Shown piece after piece: positions 29,962 to 38,733 of a stretch of 48,177 nucleotides of DNA. A program made the position numbers and the translations under genes. Origin of the DNA: Chloracidobacterium sp. (GTDB lineage: Bacteria > Acidobacteriota > Blastocatellia > Pyrinomonadales > Pyrinomonadaceae). How positions within the stretch are numbered: the first letter of the stretch is position 1; each line of letters starts with the position of its first letter. The notes under the pieces are model-generated. The model worked only from the letters and a program-made list of their open reading frames with translations. It ran no database searches and was not told the origin of the DNA. The stretch is taken from NCBI GenBank assembly GCA_016711345.1, contig JADJTD010000005.1, positions 1-48,177 of the forward strand, written 5' to 3'.

Positions 29962-32309
29962 TGGGCTGGGCTGATATCGTTCTGACTGGCGACAGCGACC
30001 ATAAAATGACGACGGATGAGCTTTATCAATGGCTGAATTCAAGGCCTCGCAGGCCAGGCGCAGCAGCGCAGCAGCAGCCGCAACAAGCCGCTCCCCAAGT
30101 TCAGGTTGCACCTCAAGCGCCCGCCCGTAAATGGTCTGACGATGTTCTGGGTGGGCCTCCGCAAACGCCTGTAGCAGCCGGGGCAGCGCCCAAACAGGAA
30201 GGTTGGGGGGAGTGGGCCTATAACGCGGTTGCGGGCCGCCAGGACCCACAGGAAGCCGGTACGGGCACGGTCTTTGACCAGTTCAAGGGAGAACTTGGCA
30301 ACGTCACGGCCAACGCAGCCCTTGGCGGCGCGTCAGACGCGGCGATGGGCAACATCATTGCCAAGAACCTAGGTGATCGATTTGTCCGGCGTGAGAAAGA
30401 CGCGAACGGTTACGACGTGATGGTGACGCGCGGCCCGAATGGGCAGGAGCAGCGCGGCTACGTCAACAGGCCTGGCCTTGATACTCAGGACATTGCGCGC
30501 GGCGTCTATGGCGCATTGCCCTATGCGGCGGCTGGGCTTGGCATCGGGGCGGCTGCGCCTGCGGCTGGTATCGGTGCTCAAGCTGTATTGCAGGGCGGCG
30601 GGTCTGGCCTGACGAGTGTCGCGGGGGACGTGGCCAATATGGTGCAAGGATCGAAACAATCCCCTGATCTGGGCAAGGCTGCTGTCATGACGGGTCTTGG
30701 AGCGGCGGGGCCTGTTGCGAGCGCGGCTGCGGGCAACCTGTGGCGCAGGTTCGTGACCATTCCTGGGCTTGTCGATAAGCAGACCGGCATGTTGACATCG
30801 AAGGGGCTGGAGGCGGCGAAGCGCGCTGGCGTTGATCCGGCCGACGTGACGCCGGACTTTGCACAGAGCTTTGCCAAGACGTTTGCTGAAACCAAGGACC
30901 CGGCAGAAGCCGCAGTGCGCGCGGGTTCAGAGCGGTTCGGGATCCCTGCCACTCGGGGGCAAGTGACCAAAGATCCCTACCTTCTGACGCAAGAAGAGGG
31001 GATGCGAAGGCGCATATATGGCGAGCCGGCACAAGACACGATGCTGGGATTCGACAAGAGGCAAGCTGATGCCGTCAAGAGCGCGGCCCTTGGCGATATG
31101 TCAAATCCAAACGCGCGCAGTGTGGCGGGAAAGATCAACCCAGATCGCGCTTACGGTGTAGCCCCGATGCCCGATGATATTGGCGGTTCTATTCAGCAAG
31201 GCGTGACCGGGGCGCGTGAAGCGGCGCGGAGCGCGGAGCGTGAGGCATGGAAGGGTGCCACGGGCCTGGAAGCAACGGACGACGCTTTGCAAAGCCTTCC
31301 CGATACTCTGAATAAGAGCCTAGGCGGTCTACATATCAACGAGACCGTCACTCCAAAGGCCGCAGCCATGGCCAAGGAAGTGGACCGCATCATTGCAGGC
31401 GAAGCACCTGAAAAGGCGGCTGGTTGGGTCACGAATAACCCAACGCGCAACGTTGATCAAATGCGCCGCACACTGCTTGGGTACTATCAAGCTGCGGAAG
31501 CTGGTTCGGATAAATCGGCGGCAGAAGCCATTTACAATGGGTTCAACGAGTGGATTGGTGATGCTGCCGGAAAGCAGCTTTTGAAGGGTGAGCCGGCTGC
31601 AGCCTTGAAACTTGCCGAGGCGCGCGGGTTTACGCGAGAAGTGCGCGAAATTTTCTCCCCACGCGCGGCGGATGGGACGGTTTCACCCGCTGGCGCTCGA
31701 TTGGCAAAGATCCTAGACCCGTCAAAGACGGACAGCGGCGAAAGCGTCATTCAAGCGCTGTTTGGCTCGCATGGATCGAGCACGCCGCAATCTGGCGCAG
31801 TGGGCGCGCTTCGCAACATAAAACTAGCTTTGGACAAGTTTGCTCCTGAAACCGGAAAGCAGGCTTGGAACGATATTCGCTTTGCCTATTGGTCCCGGCT
31901 TGTCACCAACAAGGGCGGCGACATGCTCGGGCCGCAGGCCATCGTCAGCAATTTGAAAGCTGCAATGCAGGGCAAAGACGCTGTTATTCAGACGCTCTAC
32001 ACGACACAGGAGCAGACTGAAATAAGAGCCTTCCTTCGCGCTGTGCAGACTATTGCCTACAAGCCCCCGAATGCGTCGGGTTCTGGTTACACGGCGGCGT
32101 CATTCATGAAGGACGGACTTCTGAAGCTGCTTGAGTCGTTCGGTCTGGGGAAGCCCGCAATGGCAACCCTGAATTATACCGGCATAGGCAACGCTTGGAA
32201 CAACGCGGCGGCGCGTTCCGCCGTCAGTCAAGCCGTAAAGCCTGTGCGTCCCAACCTCACGCCAGCGGTGACAGGAGCAGGGAGGGCCTACGATCAGTCC
32301 GGCCGATAG
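29961..32309 (+). CDS. DNA ejection protein (gp16-like), 782 aa
   Basis: Starts on the last base of the previous stop. Disordered Pro/Gln start, then a hydrophobic Gly/Ala section (about 195-265; LPYAAAGLGIGAAAPAAGIG) able to enter membranes, followed by a long helical region and a C-terminus with YDQSGR. The largest internal protein of the trio and the likely membrane-penetrating one. Confidence 0.6.
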   Translation: MGWADIVLTGDSDHKMTTDELYQWLNSRPRRPGAAAQQQPQQAAPQVQVAPQAPARKWSDDVLGGPPQTPVAAGAAPKQEGWGEWAYNAVAGRQDPQEAGTGTVFDQFKGELGNVTANAALGGASDAAMGNIIAKNLGDRFVRREKDANGYDVMVTRGPNGQEQRGYVNRPGLDTQDIARGVYGALPYAAAGLGIGAAAPAAGIGAQAVLQGGGSGLTSVAGDVANMVQGSKQSPDLGKAAVMTGLGAAGPVASAAAGNLWRRFVTIPGLVDKQTGMLTSKGLEAAKRAGVDPADVTPDFAQSFAKTFAETKDPAEAAVRAGSERFGIPATRGQVTKDPYLLTQEEGMRRRIYGEPAQDTMLGFDKRQADAVKSAALGDMSNPNARSVAGKINPDRAYGVAPMPDDIGGSIQQGVTGAREAARSAEREAWKGATGLEATDDALQSLPDTLNKSLGGLHINETVTPKAAAMAKEVDRIIAGEAPEKAAGWVTNNPTRNVDQMRRTLLGYYQAAEAGSDKSAAEAIYNGFNEWIGDAAGKQLLKGEPAAALKLAEARGFTREVREIFSPRAADGTVSPAGARLAKILDPSKTDSGESVIQALFGSHGSSTPQSGAVGALRNIKLALDKFAPETGKQAWNDIRFAYWSRLVTNKGGDMLGPQAIVSNLKAAMQGKDAVIQTLYTTQEQTEIRAFLRAVQTIAYKPPNASGSGYTAASFMKDGLLKLLESFGLGKPAMATLNYTGIGNAWNNAAARSAVSQAVKPVRPNLTPAVTGAGRAYDQSGR

Positions 32310-32473
32310 CTCCAAAAACGCCCGACGAGGAATGCTATTCCGACCGCGTAGACAGCAAAGAACTCCCATCGGCCGGATGCTCTGACCCACGCTAGAAAGA
32401 CCCAGATTGCGCTCATCACGAGTGCTGTGAACACGAAAACGAATAGGCCCTTGTAGCGTTCCGGGTCGCTCAC
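32294..32473 (-). CDS. Two-helix membrane protein on the opposite strand, 59 aa
   Basis: The GTG at 32473 has AGGGG upstream; a TTG at 32488 is an alternative. Two membrane helices (GLFVFVFTALVMSAIWVFLA and FFAVYAVGIAFLVGRFW) are separated by WVRASGRWE. It lies head to tail between late rightward genes but is read leftward. Possibly a moron-type or superinfection gene, or a holin with its own control. Confidence 0.5.
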   Translation of the reverse strand: MSDPERYKGLFVFVFTALVMSAIWVFLAWVRASGRWEFFAVYAVGIAFLVGRFWSYRPD

Positions 32474-32502
32474 GTTATGCCCCTGCAAAGGAACGCGATC
32501 AC

Positions 32503-33438
32503 ATGGCTAACGCAACAGCCGTCTTCAGTCCCGGTCAACGCCTCGTGGATGAAACAGGCACGCCATATTCAGGCTGTGCTATCTATTTCTTCGAGGCCGG
32601 AACCACAACCGAAAAAATCGTCTACGCTGATTCTGAGCTGACCACGCAGCTTGGCGCAACGGTCTACACGGACTCGGCAGGCTACCCTGTAACATCATCG
32701 GGTTCCAGTACGAAGACGCTCGTTTATACAAACACTGATGCTTATAAGATTACGATCACGTCCAACGCCGTCACCATTGCCGAACACGATAACGTCAAGG
32801 GCGCTGTTATCTCAACGACGGGAAGCGGCGAGAGCTTCCTAACGCAAGACGCCGCCGACGTGCGCTATATGCGCAACCCCAACGCGCTTGCCTCGACAAC
32901 GAGCCTGACGAGTGGCGACAAGATCGGCTACTTCAACGCGGCAGCGGCGGGCAATCGGTATATTGATTGGGATGATCTAACAGCAGATCTCTTAGGCGAA
33001 TGGCGCACGGCTGGATATATTTTCTCGGCTGGTGCTCGTGTTGTGTTCCAATCCGCCCCGCCCACAGGATGGACGCTGGAAACCGCAAGCGCCTATAACA
33101 ATGTCGGCTTGAGATTTACGACCGGCACGCCTGGCACTGGCGGCTCTGTGGCGTTTGATACGCTGTTCACATCGCAGACGTTGACGGGAACGATAGGCAG
33201 CGACACGCCAAGCATCTCAAAAACGGCGGCGCATGATCACGATGTTCCTATGCGACAGGACGATGGGACATTCGACGCAGGCGCAGGGTATGGCACTGCA
33301 CGTGATGCCACGACGGCGGGTAATCCAGCCACTACCACATCTGTAGGAAGCGGAACATCCCACAATCACTCACTGACGATGAACGCCTTTAACTGCGCTT
33401 TGAAATACGCAAGCGTAAACATAGGTCAGAAAGCATGA
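32503..33438 (+). CDS. Tail fibre with collar-type C-terminus, 311 aa
   Basis: N-terminal VFSPGQRLVDETGTPYSGCA followed by IYFFEAGTTTEKIVYAD is a common phage adaptor domain. The C-terminal half (FQSAPPTGWTLE, AHDHDVPM, SHNHSLTMNAFNCALKY) is the tail-collar type with metal-binding His-x-His motifs. Binds or connects to the tail hub. Confidence 0.65.
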   Translation: MANATAVFSPGQRLVDETGTPYSGCAIYFFEAGTTTEKIVYADSELTTQLGATVYTDSAGYPVTSSGSSTKTLVYTNTDAYKITITSNAVTIAEHDNVKGAVISTTGSGESFLTQDAADVRYMRNPNALASTTSLTSGDKIGYFNAAAAGNRYIDWDDLTADLLGEWRTAGYIFSAGARVVFQSAPPTGWTLETASAYNNVGLRFTTGTPGTGGSVAFDTLFTSQTLTGTIGSDTPSISKTAAHDHDVPMRQDDGTFDAGAGYGTARDATTAGNPATTTSVGSGTSHNHSLTMNAFNCALKYASVNIGQKA

Positions 33439-33767
33439 CATTTGCTCTCGCACCTAAAGGCAAGAAGTGCCCTTTTACCGGGTTTTCTAAGGATTGCCGA
33501 TCTCTCGTTAGCGCAGGGACGTGTGAGAACTGGACCCACATCGAGGGCCATCACCCGCAGACAGGACAGCCAGTCAGCGAGTGGGGCTGCGCCTTTTCTT
33601 ATGCGTGGCTGTTTGCAATGGAAGCCGCCAAGAACGCGCACCAGGGCCGCGCCGATACGCTTAATCTGCGCAATATGATCTTTGATCCTGAAGTCAGAAA
33701 GAAAGAACTGGCGAAAGCCGACGAAGCCAAACTCATCGAGGCACAGACATGCAAATCACAATCGTAG
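33435..33767 (+). CDS. Cys-rich small protein after the fibre, 110 aa
   Basis: KKCPFTGFSKDCRSLVSAGT, CENWTHIEG and GCAFSYAWLF supply four cysteines for a probable metal or disulfide site. Common next to fibre genes in this phage type. Function unknown. Confidence 0.55.
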   Translation: MTFALAPKGKKCPFTGFSKDCRSLVSAGTCENWTHIEGHHPQTGQPVSEWGCAFSYAWLFAMEAAKNAHQGRADTLNLRNMIFDPEVRKKELAKADEAKLIEAQTCKSQS

Positions 33768-34303
33768 TCGAGGACAAGACGGTCATATGCGACGGCGTGG
33801 CCGTTCCGCTGCCTGATGTGGACTGGAGCGTGTTCGATGGCGACCCGTCAACAAAGTGGGATGACGTCGCCGCCGTCCAGTACAACACGGACAGCAAGCA
33901 GGGTCATGTCGAATACCGCACCATTGTGACCAGCAACGCGATGCGTCCCAATATCAGGCCCGGCGACATGCCGATCGATGAAGCGCATTTCAATGCGGCG
34001 TTCGGCTGGATTCTGGAGCCCTACACGCAAGCCCGTGATGAGCAGGTGCGCCGTGAGCGGGAAGCCGCAGAAGCCGCCAAGCGGGCCTCGGTGAAGGCGG
34101 AAGCAGACCGGCGCGCGGCGATTGAGAAGGCCTCCTTGCCTCGGGATGAAAGCGAAGGCCCGCTTGAGCCTGTGGCGTCTAAGGCAGAACTTGAGGATTT
34201 GCAGAAGCAGCTTGCGGCACTGTCTGCCAGCAACGCGCTTCTTTCGCAGCGGATCGCAGCCAACGAAGAGGCAGCGATCAAGACGCTGGGGGGTGGCTCA
34301 TGA
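33749..34303 (+). CDS. Fibre-associated coiled-coil protein, 184 aa
   Basis: N-terminal beta region (VVEDKTVICDGVAVPLPDVD), then DWSVFDG, a WILEPYTQARDEQ helix and two coiled coils in the C-terminal half. The plan resembles fibre-assembly chaperones. Overlaps the previous gene by 19 bases and the endolysin by 4. Confidence 0.55.
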   Translation: MQITIVVEDKTVICDGVAVPLPDVDWSVFDGDPSTKWDDVAAVQYNTDSKQGHVEYRTIVTSNAMRPNIRPGDMPIDEAHFNAAFGWILEPYTQARDEQVRREREAAEAAKRASVKAEADRRAAIEKASLPRDESEGPLEPVASKAELEDLQKQLAALSASNALLSQRIAANEEAAIKTLGGGS

Positions 34304-35190
34304 GATACGAAACCCTAAAGGACGAGTACACGCGCCTCTGGGAAAGCATGGTTGTGCGTTCGTCTTTCAAGGGTGCTCTTGAGGCATCGGCTCAGAAGAT
34401 CATGCAGGGAAAGGAGCGGTATCAGACCGTTTCAGAACTGACCGGCGTGCCGTGGTTCGTGGTCGGGCTGATCCATCAAATGGAAGGCGGGTGCAAGTGG
34501 GGGACTCACCTTCACAATGGAGACCCGCTGTCCGCGCGGACGGTCTGCGTCCCGGCGCGCCGCCCCGCAAATGGCAACGCGCCTTTCAAGTGGGAAGACA
34601 GCGCATGTGACGCGCTCATGATGAAGAACATGCAGAGCATCAAGGACTGGTCCATTGAGCGGATTTCCTTCGAACTTGAGCGTTACAACGGCTGTGGCTA
34701 TCGCAACTATCACAAGGAGGTTTTGACGCCCTACCTATGGTCTGGGACTACACACTACGCACGCGGCAAATATGTGGCTGATGGCAAATGGAGCACGGCC
34801 GCTGTCAGTGAGCAGAGCGGCGCAATGCCTTTGCTTAAAACTCTGATGGCTCTTGACCCGTCCATTCAGCTTGGAGCGCCGCCCGTCGAAGTGAAGCCGG
34901 AGCCGCAGCCGACAGAGCCGGAAAGCTTCAAAAAGGCGGATGAGAAGCAAGTCCCCGTTGCAGCGAAGGTTGGCGCTGCTGTTGGTGCTGGCGGTGCGAT
35001 AGCGCAAGCGGCCCCGTCTCTCCCATCCATCCCCGCTCCGCCGAAAGAAGCGATTGAAGCCGTCACGGGATGGCAAAATGCTGCGGAAACCTTGCTTAAA
35101 GTTGCCAGCACGACACCCGGAATGATCGTGATTTGTGGTATACTGATTGCAGTTGCTTTGCCGTGGTTCGCAAAGCGAAAAACTGCATGA
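34300..35190 (+). CDS. Endolysin with C-terminal membrane anchor, 296 aa
   Basis: Residues about 1-190 form a lysozyme-like domain: Glu62 in LIHQMEGGCKWGTHLHNGDP is the likely catalytic acid, followed by PFKWEDSACDALMM and WSIERISFELERYNG. After a Pro-rich linker comes a hydrophobic helix (GMIVICGILIAVALPWF) and a basic end (AKRKTA). The C-terminal position of the anchor is unusual. It could hold the enzyme inactive at the inner membrane until lysis. Confidence 0.65.
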   Translation: MRYETLKDEYTRLWESMVVRSSFKGALEASAQKIMQGKERYQTVSELTGVPWFVVGLIHQMEGGCKWGTHLHNGDPLSARTVCVPARRPANGNAPFKWEDSACDALMMKNMQSIKDWSIERISFELERYNGCGYRNYHKEVLTPYLWSGTTHYARGKYVADGKWSTAAVSEQSGAMPLLKTLMALDPSIQLGAPPVEVKPEPQPTEPESFKKADEKQVPVAAKVGAAVGAGGAIAQAAPSLPSIPAPPKEAIEAVTGWQNAAETLLKVASTTPGMIVICGILIAVALPWFAKRKTA

Positions 35191-35199
35191 GGGACAAAA

Positions 35200-35655
35200 A
35201 TGAAGTTTTGGTTTGACACTGAATTCATCGAAGACGGGCGCACGATTGATCTATTGAGCATCGGCATCGTTGCGGAAGACGGGCGAGAATTCTATTGCGA
35301 GTTCGACGTTGACCATCGGCGCGCAAGCCAGTGGGTGAAAGATAACGTTATTGTTCACCTAACGGGGGAGCCCGTTTACAGCCGGTCGGTGGCAGCTAAG
35401 CTGATAACTGAGTTCTGCGGAGAGAAACCAGAAATCTGGGCCTACTATGCAGATTACGACTGGGTTGCTCTATGCCAGTTATTCGGAACGATGATGGACC
35501 TACCAAGTGGATGGCCCATGTTCTGCCGAGATCTAAAACAACTTGCAGAAGACATCCCTCTTCCACAGCACGGCAAGGGCGAACACAACGCGCTTGCTGA
35601 TGCGCGGTGGACGCGCGATGCGTGGTTGCATCTGAAAAGAAAAAAGGCTGCATGA
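35200..35655 (+). CDS. DEDDh 3'-5' exonuclease
   Basis: 151 residues. FDTEF (Asp6, Glu8), ADYDW (Asp85/87) and HNALADA (His129, Asp134) supply the DEDDh set. The form FDTEFIEDGRTIDLLSIGIV is typical of phage and bacterial exoribonuclease-like proteins of the polyadenylate-specific type. Its place in the lysis region is unusual. Substrate, RNA or DNA, is not decided by the sequence. Confidence 0.75.
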   Translation: MKFWFDTEFIEDGRTIDLLSIGIVAEDGREFYCEFDVDHRRASQWVKDNVIVHLTGEPVYSRSVAAKLITEFCGEKPEIWAYYADYDWVALCQLFGTMMDLPSGWPMFCRDLKQLAEDIPLPQHGKGEHNALADARWTRDAWLHLKRKKAA

Positions 35656-35656
35656 C

Positions 35657-35896
35657 ATGCCAATCCTCGCACTCATAGCCGCATGGCCCCGCGTTGCTGG
35701 TGGCCTCATTCTTGTTTCTGCGTTGGTACTTGCGTTCATTGCAAATAACGCTCACCAGCGCACCATCGGAGCACAGAAGGTGGTCGCCAAGATAGAGAAG
35801 GCCACCAATGAAAACGTCAAGAAAGCTGATGCTGCCCGTCGCTCTGTTGACGACATCCCTGACAGCGGGCTGTTCGACAATTACCGCCGCGATTGA
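35657..35896 (+). CDS. i-spanin (Rz-like)
   Basis: 79 residues: N-terminal membrane helix (GGLILVSALVLAFIANN, about 15-31) followed by a charged periplasmic helix (QKVVAKIEKATNENVKKADA). The o-spanin gene starts inside it in another frame, the classic nested Rz/Rz1 layout. Together they fuse inner and outer membranes in the last lysis step. Confidence 0.75.
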   Translation: MPILALIAAWPRVAGGLILVSALVLAFIANNAHQRTIGAQKVVAKIEKATNENVKKADAARRSVDDIPDSGLFDNYRRD

Positions 35897-36008
35897 CAGC
35901 GGGTGCAAGAGCTTCAAGCCAATCGGTTGGAGCAAGCAGGACACGACTAAGACACAGCGTCAGGCCGTTGAACACAACAAGGCGTATGACGCCATATGCA
36001 AATCTTAA
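35808..36008 (+). CDS. o-spanin lipoprotein (Rz1-like)
   Basis: 66 residues with a lipoprotein signal MKTSRKLMLPVALLTTS and lipobox LTAGC (Cys22 lipidated). Short soluble part with two more Cys. Overlaps the i-spanin gene by 89 bases in another frame. Confidence 0.75.
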   Translation: MKTSRKLMLPVALLTTSLTAGCSTITAAIDSGCKSFKPIGWSKQDTTKTQRQAVEHNKAYDAICKS

Positions 36009-36055
36009 ACCCTGTAGCGCGTCCTAAATGCTCAATGGAGCTAGGACTACAATGA

Positions 36056-36292
36056 ATGCCAGATCACAAGCATTTCCCGCCGCTCCCGGACTTCGCCCGG
36101 GATCATCCAAAGGCGCTCGAATGGCGGGTAGACCGGATCGAAGATCATTTGGAGACGCACCACCCATTGAGCAGCGGAGAACTCAAGGGCCTGTTGCAGT
36201 ATATTCCGGGCCTGATCCTTTGGCTCTGTGGCCTGCTAGGCCTGGTATTGCCCGAAGCCGTGGCGAACGCCTTAAAAGCCATGGGTCATTGA
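36056..36292 (+). CDS. Single-pass membrane protein, holin candidate, 78 aa
   Basis: Soluble charged start (DHKHFPPLPDFARDHPKALE and RVDRIEDHLETHH), then a hydrophobic helix (LLQYIPGLILWLCGLLGLVL) at about 45-65. The location after the spanins and the size suggest a class III-type holin or an antiholin. No holin is otherwise obvious in the lysis region. Confidence 0.5.
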   Translation: MPDHKHFPPLPDFARDHPKALEWRVDRIEDHLETHHPLSSGELKGLLQYIPGLILWLCGLLGLVLPEAVANALKAMGH

Positions 36293-36408
36293 TGCCGGTG
36301 TTTCTCGCCTTTGGTTGTGCGGTGTTCTTTGCTGGTGCGATCCGGGTCGCATCGCACCTTGGATATTCGGCAAGCCCCGTGATCGTGCATCTGCTTTACA
36401 GCATGTGA
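36292..36408 (+). CDS. 38-aa membrane peptide
   Basis: Hidden small gene coupled by TGATG to the preceding membrane protein. One hydrophobic helix (PVFLAFGCAVFFAGAIRVAS) and a short mixed end. A companion of the lysis cassette by position. Confidence 0.5.
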   Translation: MPVFLAFGCAVFFAGAIRVASHLGYSASPVIVHLLYSM

Positions 36409-36415
36409 GAGCCCT

Positions 36416-38037
36416 ATGGCTGAAAACGCTCTTTCCCGCCTATATCGCAATCCCTACGCCCCGATTGACGCGGCGAGCGTCACGCGCATTGACGAAATCG
36501 GAAACGGCCTAGACGATTGGGGAAACATCATTGCGCCGGCCTCACAGCTAGCCGCCCCGCAAAGCTGGGGAGAGCTTGCCTACGGTGTGGCCACGGCCCC
36601 GATGAGGTTTGGTAATGCGCTGTTAGACGGCGTGAACCCGTACAAGGGGAATGAGCATCCGATCACAGATCCCAACGCGTCGAATTGGCAGGTCCCTCCG
36701 ATCCTCTCGGAAAGCTGGGACGCCATCAACTCATTCGGCAACGCCTACCATAATGGTATGTCTGAAGACGACATGCGCCGCAATGCGAACATAGCTGCGG
36801 GGTTGACCATGGGCGGCGGTGGGATTGCTGCTAGGCCCGCTGGCGGCGTTGGCATGTTCGCCGGTCGATTGGCCAAGACAGCAGATCACGAAGCCCTAGC
36901 CCGTGCTGAGCAGATGGCAACACAAGGGGCAGACCGTCGCGCTATTTGGGATAATACGGGATGGTTTCAGGGGCCTGATCAGAAATGGCGGTTTGAGATA
37001 GATGATAGCGGGGCAAAGCTCTCTGACTGGAACTGGAACCGCGCCAACGATACGGCGGGCATAACGCAAGAGTCTTCTATCGGTGGCGGTATTGAGCACC
37101 CGTATCTGTGGGATGCCTACCCTGATATTGCAGACGCAGACATGCGATTAATGAAGACGCTAGACGACGGGAGCGGTGCGTGGAGCCGCGACAGCCGGAC
37201 GGCATATGTTAGGGGACGCACTGAACCAGAGGCAAGATCGGTCGGGCTGCACGAGGTGCAACATGCCATTCAGGGTGATGAAGGCTTTGCGCGTGGCGGC
37301 AATCGAGGCATGTTTACGCCCGACGAAATAGCCGCAGAACGCGCACGCATAGGCGCAGTTCCTGAAGACAATACGGGGTGGTCAGGTGTCGGAACTGGAG
37401 CAGGAGACGCGCCAGATACAGACATTGCCCTAGGTCTCTACAAGCGCCTTGCCGGCGAGACAGAAGCCCGCAACGTCCAAACCCGCATGAACTACACCCC
37501 CGAACAACGCAAAGCCTCTCCCCCCTGGGAAACTCAAGACATACCTTATGAAGATCAGATCGTCAGAATGCTTGCCGCTAATGCTTCAAAGGAAGCAGGA
37601 GCAACAGCGCTTGCTAGCGCTCTAGATATGAGCCCAGAGGCAAGACTAGCACGCGCTAGAGCGCATTTCAAAACAGCACGGCGTGGCAAGACCTTGTAAA
37701 CCAACAGACCGCACAAGTTGAGCGGTTGAAGGCTGGAGGTAGCATCTTTGAGCCTACACCAGAACGAATTGCAGAGTTCAGCTCCCCCCTAGAGAATAGG
37801 CAAGTTGCCGACCTGATGCAATATTTGCATTTCCAAAATAGCCCGAAGCAACTCCGCGAAGCAGGCATCCCCGGCATACGCTACCTAGACCAAATGAGCC
37901 GTAATGCTGGCGACGGGACTAGCAACTATGTTGTCTTCGACGACAGCATAATTGAGATACTGAAGAAGTACGGATGGGTTCCGCCTGCTGCCTACGGTGC
38001 CAATGCACTCTCACAATCGCAAGACAACCAGTATTGA
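36416..38037 (+). pseudogene. Polyvalent-type protein split by frameshift
   Basis: First piece 36416-37699 (427 aa): a domain with WDNTGWFQGPDQKWRFEIDD and a zincin-like SVGLHEVQHAIQGDEGFARG, as in large polyvalent-protein-associated domains (LPD23-like) of phage-injected multi-domain proteins. Second piece, frame open from about 37660 to 38037, ends in AGIPGIRYLDQMSRNAGDGT and SNYVVFDDSIIEILKKYG, the usual end of such proteins. The expected enzymatic domain between them is missing, so an internal deletion is likely in addition to the frameshift. Confidence 0.55.
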
Positions 38038-38051
38038 CTAAGTCGTACTTT

Positions 38052-38297
38052 TCAGTCCGAGAGTCGGCCAGTTTTCATGAAGAACCACAACCAGTGAATA
38101 TCCTTCCAAAGCTCCGGTCTTTCCTTGTCGCTTCCTGTCGGCTCGATGTGTGATGCTGAGCGAGACCGGCAGAGCACGACGTTTCGTACGTGTGGTTCGT
38201 GCTTCAAAAACCACTCCTCCCCATTTTGGATAGCCATTTGATCGCGCTGGTCCGGCGTATCGTAGCCAAAAACGAATGTTTCCCGGTTCATGCTCAT
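38052..38297 (-). CDS. Small protein, 81 aa
   Basis: Last gene of the leftward operon. EEWFLKHEPHVRNVVLCRSR then ELWKDIHWLWFFMK suggests a small alpha/beta protein. No family recognised. ATG at 38297, with a second ATG two codons in. Confidence 0.55.
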   Translation of the reverse strand: MSMNRETFVFGYDTPDQRDQMAIQNGEEWFLKHEPHVRNVVLCRSRSASHIEPTGSDKERPELWKDIHWLWFFMKTGRLSD

Positions 38298-38312
38298 CGC
38301 GGGGCTTTTCCC

Positions 38313-38486
38313 TTACAGCTTCTCAATCTTGCGGATCAGGCCCATGAGAGCCTGCACGTCCTCACGCAGCGCGAGGGGTGCTTGCTTGCCGCCGTTCGCA
38401 GCCGCGAACGCTTCCGTGAGCACGACAACAGCGCGCTTAGCTCGGCTGATCTCGTCAAGGGAGATCGTTGTTTCCTTCGTGGGCAT
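38313..38486 (-). CDS. Small helical protein, 57 aa
   Basis: Start chosen at 38486 (MPTKETTISLDEISRAKRAV); the longer frame to 38615 would run inside the upstream gene. Two helices ending in MGLIRKIEKL. No family recognised. Confidence 0.55.
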   Translation of the reverse strand: MPTKETTISLDEISRAKRAVVVLTEAFAAANGGKQAPLALREDVQALMGLIRKIEKL

Positions 38487-38493
38487 GACGGGC

Positions 38494-38718
38494 CTATTCT
38501 TTCGTTTGAGTTCTGATCTTCTCCAGCGCTTCCCGAATGCACTGCTCCTTTGGAACGCGGATACGCTGATGCGGGCGCGGGTTATACTTGTCATACAACC
38601 CGTTCGCCTCGTCATCGAGCGCCCGACGTTGTTCTGGCGTCCATTTTATCGGATGCGTCAGCGGGTAGACCGCTGGAATGATGGGCGCGGGCCTGCCGCG
38701 TTTGCGCGCTTCGCTCAT
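38494..38718 (-). CDS. Small basic protein, 74 aa
   Basis: ATG at 38718; a GTG one codon upstream is possible. Basic start (ARKRGRPAPIIP) and a helical middle (PEQRRALDDEANGLYDKY). Could be DNA binding through an AT-hook-like RKRGRP. Family not recognised. Confidence 0.55.
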   Translation of the reverse strand: MSEARKRGRPAPIIPAVYPLTHPIKWTPEQRRALDDEANGLYDKYNPRPHQRIRVPKEQCIREALEKIRTQTKE

Positions 38719-38733
38719 CACGGGGCCCTTCCT

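Noticed and set aside
36028..36408. 126-residue frame through the 36056 membrane gene
   Set aside because: Its first two thirds are Arg/Pro/Gly-rich without structure and overlap the better supported 36056-36292 gene; only its last 38 codons, coupled by TGATG, are kept.
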